Source of the DNA: Nonomuraea sediminis
GTDB lineage: Bacteria > Actinomycetota > Actinomycetes > Streptosporangiales > Streptosporangiaceae
Length of the DNA stretch: 64,000 nucleotides
Direction of reading: 5' to 3'
Assembly: GCF_018531495.1 (NCBI RefSeq)
Contig: NZ_JAHDTI010000010.1
Span: 124,001 to 188,000 of the forward strand
Below are positions 9,541-16,279 of the stretch, in pieces. The position numbers and the translations under genes are program-made. The number at the start of each line of letters is the position of its first letter. The first letter of the stretch is position 1. The notes under the pieces are model-generated. The model was not told the origin of the DNA. It searched no databases and worked only from the letters and a program-made list of their open reading frames with translations.

Positions 9541-9659
9541 TCGGCGCTGACGCTCGGTCGTTCAGGCGTCGTCTGACTCACCGTCAGATGACCGATGTGC
9601 GCGCCCGGAGCACAGCCGAAGGTGGGAGCGTCACACCGCTCACGCAGAAGGTGAACTAC

Positions 9660-10292
9660 ATGAACAGCCAGTACAGGCGGCTTTTCGCCGTGGCAGCCGT
9701 CTGCGTTCTCCCCGCCGCCGCCAACCCACTGCGTGGCGTCGCCTCTGACGCCGCCGCGCTGCGCGGTCTGATCGCCCACGTCGACGGGCCCGTCATCCTC
9801 GTCGGCCACTCCTACGGCGGCAACGTCATCAGCGTTGCCGGCGCCGGAAACAGCAAGGTCAAAGCCCTCGTCTACGTGGCGGCGTTCCTGCCGCAGGCCC
9901 GCGAAAGCGCACTCGGCCTGAGCACCAGGTTCCCCGGTTCGACCCTGCCCGACGCCCTTGAGACGGTCACCGGCCCCGACCTGTACATCCGGCAGGATGC
10001 TTTCCACCGCCAGTTCGCCGCTGACGTTCCCGCCCCGCAGGCGGCGCAGATGGCCGCGTCCCAACGCCCGGTCGCGCAGGCCGCACTGGAGGAGAAGGCG
10101 ACGGCCCCCGCCTGGCGGGAGAAGCCGAGCTGGGACGTCATCACCACCAAGGACCTCAACATCCCCGTGGCCGCCCAGCGGTTCATGGCCAAACGCGCCA
10201 ACGCCCATATCACCGAGGTCGCCGCATCCCACGCGGTCACCGTCTCGCATCCCGGCGTCGTGATCGACGCCGCCGCCCGCGCCACCCGCTGA
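9660..10292 (+). CDS. Alpha/beta hydrolase with N-terminal core deletion (probably inactive)
   Basis: The 210-residue product begins with a signal-peptide-like segment (MNSQYRRLFAVAAVCVLPAA) that joins directly to NPLRGVASDAAALRG, a segment that normally sits about 50-60 residues further on in this hydrolase family. The missing part normally contains the first core strands and the His-Gly oxyanion loop. The nucleophile elbow GHSYGG (49-54, Ser51) and the terminal HAVTVSHPG region remain. The frame is open and an AGAAGG ribosome-binding site precedes the ATG, so a protein may be made, but it probably lacks activity. The gene is 8 nt upstream of the VOC gene, suggesting co-transcription. An in-frame deletion is my inference from the family layout. 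Confidence 0.7.
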   Translation: MNSQYRRLFAVAAVCVLPAAANPLRGVASDAAALRGLIAHVDGPVILVGHSYGGNVISVAGAGNSKVKALVYVAAFLPQARESALGLSTRFPGSTLPDALETVTGPDLYIRQDAFHRQFAADVPAPQAAQMAASQRPVAQAALEEKATAPAWREKPSWDVITTKDLNIPVAAQRFMAKRANAHITEVAASHAVTVSHPGVVIDAAARATR

Positions 10293-10300
10293 GAAACGTC

Positions 10301-10747
10301 ATGGACTGGAAACTCGAAGTCATCATCGTGCCGGTGTCCGACGTGGACCGTGCGAAGGCCTTCTATACCGAAACGCTCGGATTCCGGCTCGACGCGGACT
10401 TCCCCGTCCGCGACGGCTACCGCGTTATCCAGGTGACCCCGCCGGGATCCGCCTGCTCGATCATCTTCGGTGACGGGCTGACCCCGACGGCCCCGGGCAC
10501 CTACCTGGGCCCGCATCTGATCGTCACCGACCTCGAAGCCGCCCTCAAGAACCTCGCCGCGCGTGGCGTGACGGTGAGCGCGCCGTTCCGCGACGAGTCG
10601 GGTGTCTTCCACCATCCGGGCGACGCCGAACGGGTGCCCGGGTTCCACCCCGAGCGTGCCGGCTACGGCTCGTTCGCCTCCTTCCACGACCCCGACGGGA
10701 ACCAGTGGTTCCTCCAGGAGATCACCCAGCGCGCTCCCGGCCGCTGA
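10301..10747 (+). CDS. VOC-superfamily (glyoxalase/bleomycin-resistance-like) protein
   Basis: The 148-residue protein has two beta-alpha-beta-beta-beta modules. The first opens with LEVIIVPVSDVDRAKAFYTE, the usual VOC start, and the second includes GPHLIVTDLEAALKNLAARG. The C-terminal FASFHDPDGNQWFLQE is the conserved closing motif with the metal-ligand Glu. Members bind a divalent metal and act as dioxygenases, isomerases or antibiotic-sequestering proteins, so the substrate is open. The gene lies in a compact plus-strand row with the truncated hydrolase upstream and the flavin oxidoreductase downstream. Confidence 0.88.
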   Translation: MDWKLEVIIVPVSDVDRAKAFYTETLGFRLDADFPVRDGYRVIQVTPPGSACSIIFGDGLTPTAPGTYLGPHLIVTDLEAALKNLAARGVTVSAPFRDESGVFHHPGDAERVPGFHPERAGYGSFASFHDPDGNQWFLQEITQRAPGR

Positions 10748-10808
10748 ACCGCTGGCCGCCCACGGGAGGGCGGGACCACTGCCCTCCCTGTCTACCTTTG
10801 GAGATCCT

Positions 10809-12242
10809 GTGCGTATTTTCGACGTCGTCGTCATCGGCGCCGGACCGGTCGGCGAGAACGTCGCCGACCGGACGGCCGCCGCCGGGCTGGACACCGTCAT
10901 CGTGGAATCCGAACTGGTCGGTGGAGAGTGCTCCTACTGGGCGTGCGAACCCAGCAAGGCACTGCTACGGCCGGCACTGCTGCACGCCGAGGCACGCGGC
11001 ATGCCCGGCATGGACCCGGGCCCACTGGACGTCGAGGCCGTCCTGCGGCACCGCGACCGCATGTCCGGCGGCTGGAACGACCAGTCCCAGGTGCAATGGC
11101 TGAAGCAGGCGGGCATCACCCTGATCCGCGGGCACGGACGGCTGTCCGGGCCCCGGACCGTGGAAGTGACTGGTGCCGACGGCGCCGTCCTACGGCTGTC
11201 GGCCCAGCACGCCGTGGCCGTCTGCACCGGAACCCGCGCCGCTCTCCCATCGCTGCCGGACCTGGCCGCACTGCGGCCCTGGACGAGTCGCGAAGCCACC
11301 AGCGCCACCCGGGTCCCGCCACGGCTGGCCATCGTCGGCGGGGGCGTCGTCGCCGTTGAGATGGCCACCGCCTGGCAAGCCCTCGGCTCGCAGGTCACTC
11401 TCGTCGTCCGGGAATCCGGGCTGCTTACCCGGATGGAGCGCTTCGCCGCCGAACTGGTCACCGACGCGCTCCGCGCCTCGGGCGTCGACCTGCGGTTCGA
11501 CACGACCGTCACCTCCGCGACCCGCGCCGCCGACGTCCGCCTCATCCTGTCCGACGGGGAGGCGCTCCACGCCGATGAGCTCCTGCTGGCGACCGGCCGG
11601 GCCCCCCGGACCGACGACCTCGGCTTGGAGACCGTCGGCCTGCGCCCCGGTATCTGGCTGCCGAGCGACGATACCTACACCGTGCCCGGCGTCACCGGCG
11701 ATTGGCTGTATGCCGTCGGCGACGTCAACCAGCGCGCCCTCCTCACCCACCAGGGCAAATACCAAGCGAGGATCGCCGGCACGGTCATCGCCGACCGCGC
11801 TCGCAACCATCCCCTTGACCACAGCCCGTGGAGCCGCCACACCGGAACCGCCGACCATGCCGCCGTCCCCCAGGTCCTCTTCACCGACCCCGAGATCGCC
11901 TCCGTCGGCCTCACCACCGACGACGCCGCGCGCCTGGGCAGGGATGTCGACATCGTCGACTACGACCTCGGCCTCGTCGCCGGCGCCCACCAGCACAGTC
12001 CTGGTTATCTCGGCCGCGCCCGCATCCTCCTCGACCCCGCCCGCGGCACCATCCTGGGCGCGACCTTCGCCGGCCGTGGCGTCGCCGAACTCCTCCAGTC
12101 CGCGACGTTCGCGATCACCGGCGAGATCCCGCTGGACCGCCTCTGGCACGCCGTCCCGGCCTTTCCCACGCTCAGCGAGGTCTGGCTGCGTCTCCTCGAG
12201 ACCTACCGGGACACCGCCGCACCTCTGCGCAGTGGGCGCTGA
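10809..12242 (+). CDS. Class I pyridine nucleotide-disulfide oxidoreductase
   Basis: The 477-residue flavoenzyme resembles dihydrolipoamide dehydrogenase and mercuric reductase. The FAD-binding GAGPVG is at residues 10-15, the redox-active disulfide is Cys41/Cys46 in GGECSYWACEPSK, and the NAD(P)-binding LAIVGGGVVAVEMA is near residue 175. The second FAD motif is LYAVGDVN, and a dimerisation domain starts around residue 350 (PQVLFTDPEIASVGLT). The usual GGTCLNVGCIPSK is changed to CSYWAC, typical of an uncharacterised actinobacterial branch. The catalytic C-terminal His-Glu pair of lipoamide dehydrogenases is not obvious: the end reads WHAVPAFPTLSEVW, which keeps a His. The GTG start at 10809 has GGAG 5 nt upstream. 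The electron acceptor is unknown. Confidence 0.87.
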   Translation: MRIFDVVVIGAGPVGENVADRTAAAGLDTVIVESELVGGECSYWACEPSKALLRPALLHAEARGMPGMDPGPLDVEAVLRHRDRMSGGWNDQSQVQWLKQAGITLIRGHGRLSGPRTVEVTGADGAVLRLSAQHAVAVCTGTRAALPSLPDLAALRPWTSREATSATRVPPRLAIVGGGVVAVEMATAWQALGSQVTLVVRESGLLTRMERFAAELVTDALRASGVDLRFDTTVTSATRAADVRLILSDGEALHADELLLATGRAPRTDDLGLETVGLRPGIWLPSDDTYTVPGVTGDWLYAVGDVNQRALLTHQGKYQARIAGTVIADRARNHPLDHSPWSRHTGTADHAAVPQVLFTDPEIASVGLTTDDAARLGRDVDIVDYDLGLVAGAHQHSPGYLGRARILLDPARGTILGATFAGRGVAELLQSATFAITGEIPLDRLWHAVPAFPTLSEVWLRLLETYRDTAAPLRSGR

Positions 12243-12269
12243 GACCACACCAGAGAGGAGAGCCCGAAC

Positions 12270-12590
12270 ATGGAGTGGTTCTTCCTGCCATGGACCCTCA
12301 TGGCCTACCTACCCGGAGACTTCAACGCGACCTGGCATGGGAGTGAACGGAACCGGTACGAGCCTCCCGGATCCGCGGAGAAATGGCTGATCGAGATCGT
12401 CTATGAGACGGTCGCTGCCGAAACCCGCTGCACGAGATGCGGCGCTCCCCTGGAACGTCCCCGTCTCCGAGCAGGCGCCTGGCCCGTCCGGGTCGCCACC
12501 CGCTGCCGGGGCAGCGCCCGCCATCGCCACCGCGCCGCCGTCTCCCGCGCCCCTGACGGCCTCCACACCGACCCTCTCATCCGCGCCTAG
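12270..12590 (+). CDS. Hypothetical protein with CxxC motif
   Basis: This 106-residue open frame starts with MEWFFLPWTLMAYLPGDF and carries one CTRC pair near residue 54, followed by an Arg/Ala-rich tail that looks like low-complexity G/C-rich read-through. I do not recognise the family. A GAGAGGAG ribosome-binding site precedes the ATG, and it sits between two plus-strand genes with short gaps, which supports expression. The first 60 residues look more protein-like than the tail, so a frameshift near 12450 cannot be excluded. Confidence 0.5.
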   Translation: MEWFFLPWTLMAYLPGDFNATWHGSERNRYEPPGSAEKWLIEIVYETVAAETRCTRCGAPLERPRLRAGAWPVRVATRCRGSARHRHRAAVSRAPDGLHTDPLIRA

Positions 12591-12601
12591 GAGGAGCCCC
12601 C

Positions 12602-12886
12602 GTGAAAGTGATCTTCAACTCCGTCCATGCCCTGGCCGACGCGCTCCGCCGTGCAGCCGAAGCCCATGCTTCCGACTCCGGCCCGGACCTCGGTTCCGAC
12701 TGGCCTGTCTGGTACGCCCACCACATGGCCGCCTTCAACGGCTTTGGCCGCTTCAGCCATCTGCCCGAGCCGGTCCGCCTGAAGGACACGATCGCCACCC
12801 ATCCCGCGGCTCCTCCGCCCGACCCCAACGGCAACCGTGATCCTGACCACGAATTCGTCCTCCGCTACGCCTCTCCGGACTTCTGA
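12602..12886 (+). CDS. Small conserved-type hypothetical protein
   Basis: The 94-residue product starts at a GTG preceded by AGGAGG and reads VKVIFNSVHALADALRRAAE, then SDWPVWYAHHMAAFNGFGRF, ending EFVLRYASPDF. Codon usage is strongly G/C-biased at third positions, so it is very probably coding. The helical, Trp/His-containing composition fits a small soluble protein. No catalytic motif is visible and no function is assigned. It follows the flavin oxidoreductase and precedes the hydrolase, probably in one transcript. Confidence 0.65.
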   Translation: MKVIFNSVHALADALRRAAEAHASDSGPDLGSDWPVWYAHHMAAFNGFGRFSHLPEPVRLKDTIATHPAAPPPDPNGNRDPDHEFVLRYASPDF

Positions 12887-12945
12887 CCGAACTCATCGAC
12901 CCACCGGACACCGCGTCCGGACCAGCGACACCCTTGGAGCTTCCG

Positions 12946-13878
12946 ATGACCTCATCGACGACACACGCCGATCCCCTCTCGCAAGGCACCCACACCTACC
13001 TCGTGGCCGGCCTCGTTCAGCGGTACCACGTCCACGGGACCGGCCCCGTGTGCGTGGCCCACTCCGGGGGGCCCGGCATCTTCTGGGAGTACATGCGGAT
13101 GCCGGCCCTCGAAGAGCACCTGACCATGGTGTACGTCGAGCCCATCGGCACCGCGCCGGACAATCACCTGCCCTCACACCCCCACGGGTACACGCGGGAG
13201 CGCTACAGCAGCTTCCTGGGGATGCTCATCACCCGGCTCGGTGTCCGGAAGGCGTACCTGCTGGGGCACTCGCATGGCGCCTTCGTCGCCGCTTACCACG
13301 CCCTTCACCGCTCCGAGCAACTGGCGGGGGTCGTCCTGTATGAGGGCGCTCCCGTCACCGGCCCGGAACATGGTGCCGAGGCGGGTCGCATGGTGGAGGC
13401 GTTCGCTGCGAAGCACGCCCACCACCCGGGGCTGCCCGGCGTGCTGGCCGCGTTCGGGGCGATGTCCGGTATCTGCAACGACGAGCAGACCGAGGCAGTC
13501 GCCAAGGGCGTGCTGCCGTCGTACTTCGCTGACTTCTGGGGCAACGAGGAACGGTACGGCCGGTTCCGGAACGCGATCCGGGCCACGTACATCTCCGGCC
13601 TTGACGAAGATCTCATCCCCGACACCGTCGATGATCGCGCCGCTCTCAAGAACCTGACGGTGCCCGCCCTGGTGATCGTCGGCAGGCACGACGTGATCTG
13701 CGGTGTGCGCTGGGGGCTCGAACTGGCCGAGCTGATCCCCGGCTCGGTCCTGCTGATCCTGGAGAACAGCGGCCATCTGGGGCATGTAGAGGAACCCGAA
13801 CTGTTCGCCGACGCGGTCCGCCGATTTGTCACGGAAACCGCAGAACCCCAGGACAGCGCCGGACAAGCGTCGAAGTAA
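12946..13878 (+). CDS. Alpha/beta hydrolase, proline-iminopeptidase-like
   Basis: The 310-residue hydrolase has the oxyanion-loop motif HSGGPG near residue 44, the nucleophile elbow LLGHSHGAFVAAYHA (Ser near 109), the acid in VIVGRHDVICG and the catalytic His in ENSGHLGHVEEPE. The GGPG motif is typical of the S33 peptidase group (proline iminopeptidase and related amidases or esterases). An ATG at 12946 with GGAG 6 nt upstream was preferred over an in-frame TTG at 12934. The substrate is unknown; S33-like folds also hydrolyse small esters and lactones. Confidence 0.87.
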   Translation: MTSSTTHADPLSQGTHTYLVAGLVQRYHVHGTGPVCVAHSGGPGIFWEYMRMPALEEHLTMVYVEPIGTAPDNHLPSHPHGYTRERYSSFLGMLITRLGVRKAYLLGHSHGAFVAAYHALHRSEQLAGVVLYEGAPVTGPEHGAEAGRMVEAFAAKHAHHPGLPGVLAAFGAMSGICNDEQTEAVAKGVLPSYFADFWGNEERYGRFRNAIRATYISGLDEDLIPDTVDDRAALKNLTVPALVIVGRHDVICGVRWGLELAELIPGSVLLILENSGHLGHVEEPELFADAVRRFVTETAEPQDSAGQASK

Positions 13879-13889
13879 CTTCACCTCCG

Positions 13890-14045
13890 GGCCGCCCTGA
13901 GGCCAGTTCGCGGCGGAGGTCTTCCTGCGGGCGCGGTATGCGGCGGCCCCATACTTGTTGCCGCACCGTTGGCGACACATGCCGTGAGGACAGCCGATGT
14001 AGACCTGCGTGCACCAGAGTTGCCGCGCTCCTTCGCAGGAGGATC
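13890..14045 (-). pseudogene. Possible CGNR zinc-finger regulator fragment
   Basis: The 360-nt space between the hydrolase and the BI-1 gene has no complete gene. On the minus strand one frame reads MCRQRCGNKYGAAAYRARRK, resembling the C-terminal CGNR zinc-finger motif of a known actinobacterial regulator family (CGNR followed by a basic AYRARR tail). Upstream of it the frame does not match that family. I read it tentatively as the tail of a decayed regulator gene. The rest of the spacer shows nothing. Confidence 0.3.
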
Positions 14046-14240
14046 TCCGGGCCGCCGAGCAGTTCGACGTCCTGGTGGCCAGGGCCTGGCAGGGGAATCG
14101 TCGGTGTGGCGGCCGCTGTCGCCTGCTGTGGGTCGCTGGGACTTCGCGCGCGGTCCTGTTATGGAGGGCGAGCAAGCTCTTCGAGAGGTGTCCGAGCGTC
14201 ACCTTCGCCCGTCACGTCCGTGTCTCCGGTATCCGTGTGG

Positions 14241-15068
14241 TCAGTTGTCACTCTTGAAGATCGTCAATACCTGCAGCACCTCCAGGTAGATCCACACCAG
14301 TGTCGTGGTGAGACCGAAGGCGGCGAGCCAGGCGGCCTTGTCCGGAGCGCCATGGGCGATGGCATCTTCGACCTGCTTGAAGTCCAGGGCGAGGAAGGCC
14401 GCGCCGAGCACGATGCCAACCAGACCGAAGACGATGCCGAGGACCCCGCTGTGGAAACCGAGGCCGTTCCCCGCGCCGAAGGCGGAGAAGAGGGCATCGG
14501 CAACCAGCAACAGCAGGAAGCCCATCGCGGCGGCGCCGACGAAGCCTGCGAACCGCTGAGTGACCCGGATCCAGCGCATCCGGTAGGCGATGAGCGTCCC
14601 TGCGGACACCGCGAATGTGCCGAGCACCGCCTGGCCGACCACACCCGCAGCGATGTGCGTCGAGACAGTGCTGGAGAACACGCCGAGGAAGACGCCCTCG
14701 AATGCGGCATACCCGAGGATCAACGCCGGGGACGGGGTCGGTTTGAACACCTGGATGATCGACAAGACAAAGGCGATGACGGCTGCGGCCACGGCAATTC
14801 CATAGGACCGGCCGAGGTTCGCCTCATCGACGGGCAGCAGCAGCCAAGACAGCACGGCCGTCAGGACCACGATTCCAAGAGTTGTCGCGGTGCGGACGAT
14901 GACGTGGTCCATGGTCAACGAGGCTGAGCCGACCTCTCGACTGGTGTCGGTGGGGGGAACGTAGGGATTAGTCCCGTAGTCGCCTGCAGTGGCGTTCACC
15001 GGGCCGCGCTGATATGAGCCCGACGGGCCAGTGCTCCATCGGGAGAGGATTGGGTTGCTGCTCTTCAC
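14241..15068 (-). CDS. Bax inhibitor-1/YccA-like membrane protein
   Basis: The 275-residue protein has a 50-residue polar N-terminus rich in Ser, Pro and Tyr (PYVPPTDTS) followed by seven predicted membrane helices from about residue 60, with a charged FKP loop and the conserved end LDFKQVEDAIAHGAPDKAAW, then LTTTLVWIYLEVLQVL. This layout is that of the actinobacterial BI-1/YccA family (PF12811). Eukaryotic relatives modulate calcium leak and apoptosis; bacterial roles are not settled. The GTG start has GAGGAG 7 nt upstream. It is transcribed alone. Confidence 0.88.
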   Translation of the reverse strand: MKSSNPILSRWSTGPSGSYQRGPVNATAGDYGTNPYVPPTDTSREVGSASLTMDHVIVRTATTLGIVVLTAVLSWLLLPVDEANLGRSYGIAVAAAVIAFVLSIIQVFKPTPSPALILGYAAFEGVFLGVFSSTVSTHIAAGVVGQAVLGTFAVSAGTLIAYRMRWIRVTQRFAGFVGAAAMGFLLLLVADALFSAFGAGNGLGFHSGVLGIVFGLVGIVLGAAFLALDFKQVEDAIAHGAPDKAAWLAAFGLTTTLVWIYLEVLQVLTIFKSDN

Positions 15069-15147
15069 GTTATTTCTCCTCTGTTCGCCGCATCTGCGGC
15101 TGGTACGGATGGTTGGTCAGCCGGTCAAGCCGTCCGGTTCCGGCCGC

Positions 15148-15460
15148 TCATTCAGGCCTCGGCCACATCCGCACGCCGCCGGTGCCGCTCACGAAGCGCA
15201 CCTCGCGGTGAAGGAGCTGGCGTCCGATGCCGCCTGGTGAGACCGGGCCCGATTTCCGCCCGGAACTCGACCGTGATCGCGGCAGCCGTCTCCTGGGCGA
15301 ACTCGAACCTCGCCCGCATCGGCTGCCGGGTGAACTCATCAAACAGCTGGTCGAGGTCCAGGTCCTCGGGCGCCGAATGCGCTCGCCATGGTGACTGGTC
15401 ACGGTGCATACCTTCCGGAAGTTCCCTTAGTGGTCGAGGTCCGTGCATCAACCCTTCGCC
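15148..15460 (-). pseudogene. Small hypothetical gene, probably frameshifted
   Basis: A minus-strand frame with good codon bias reads DLDQLFDEFTRQPMRARFEF followed by AQETAAAITVEFRAEIGPG. A different frame then continues GGIGRQLLHREVRFVSGTGG to a stop at 15148. Together they look like the C-terminal part of one acidic protein interrupted by a one-base shift near 15240. I do not recognise a family. A 111-residue open frame (15152-15487) covers most of it if no shift is assumed. Confidence 0.35.
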
Positions 15461-15517
15461 GGGAGCGAGGATCCGCGCATCGGTCACATGACGCTCAATG
15501 TCCCAGGGTCCACTGGG

Positions 15518-15830
15518 TCACTTGGCCTGAAGAGGGCCCGAGAAAGACTTCCGCAGGGACAACAGAGCGACTACGGACAGCAGGGCGGCGAGGAACTTGC
15601 CCTTGAGCGTGCTCGGCCGCCGGGGTCAGCTCCGCGTCGACCCGGGCGGCGGCGGTTACTTCGGCCCGGTGGCGCCGATGGAGTGGACCTTGAAGATCCC
15701 GGGGTCAATCGTGGGCCAGACATCGGCACGAGAGGGTCCGGAGTCGGTCAGCACCCTCAACACCTCCTTCGGGCTGTGTGCGGACATCAGGTGGAAACCT
15801 GCGACTGCCAGGGGAGCTCCATAGCTGAAA
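15518..15830 (-). pseudogene. Decayed SRPBCC-family protein gene
   Basis: The minus strand carries the two ends of an SRPBCC (polyketide cyclase/START-like) protein. One frame reads APLAVAGFHLMSAHSPKEVL, then VLTDSGPSRADVWPTIDPGI, then FKVHSIGATGPK and a stop. Another reads STLKGKFLAALLSVVALLSL, then RKSFSGPLQAK, ending at 15518-15520, which is the usual C-terminal helix of these proteins. The central beta-sheet (roughly 60-70 residues) is missing. Deletion plus frameshift makes it non-functional. From 15831 to 16279 I find no convincing gene; the short frames there have poor codon bias. Confidence 0.7.
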
Positions 15831-16279
15831 TCGCAACCGGTCTGACCGGTGACGGGATATGTGTGTGTCTCAGCTCGCAGGAAGCGCCGTCATTTGACTG
15901 ATGTCAGTCGCGGCACCGCAGCGAAACAGTGGGTGCACCGAGGACAGACCTAACCCGAAGTCGACCTGTCCGTGGTGCCCAAGCAGGCGCACTGAATCCT
16001 GTACGGCGCGCGTCGACGAGACGGCCGGGCGTTCCGATGAATACTCCACACACAATCAAAGCGGGTTCGCACGGGGCGCGTACTCTGACGATCACCTCTC
16101 CCGCCCAGTTGCCGAACTCATCCGCCGCACCGGACGCCCGCTCATCTGGCCACCGCCGAGACGGAGTGGGACCTCGAGCTGTTCCAGGCCTGACCGAGGA
16201 GTTCGGGGATGTCATGCTCGGCCCGCCCGGTGCCACACCCGCGAGCCTGGGTACGGACTGGCAGGGGTGAGTCCCGGAT

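Noticed and set aside
8955-9659. Upstream extension of the truncated hydrolase frame
   Set aside because: The extension runs antisense through the tannase remnant, while the signal peptide and ribosome-binding site support the ATG at 9660.
15831-16270. Small plus- or minus-strand genes in the spacer before the second LAL gene
   Set aside because: Open frames of about 110-146 codons overlap each other on both strands, have poor codon bias and no motif.
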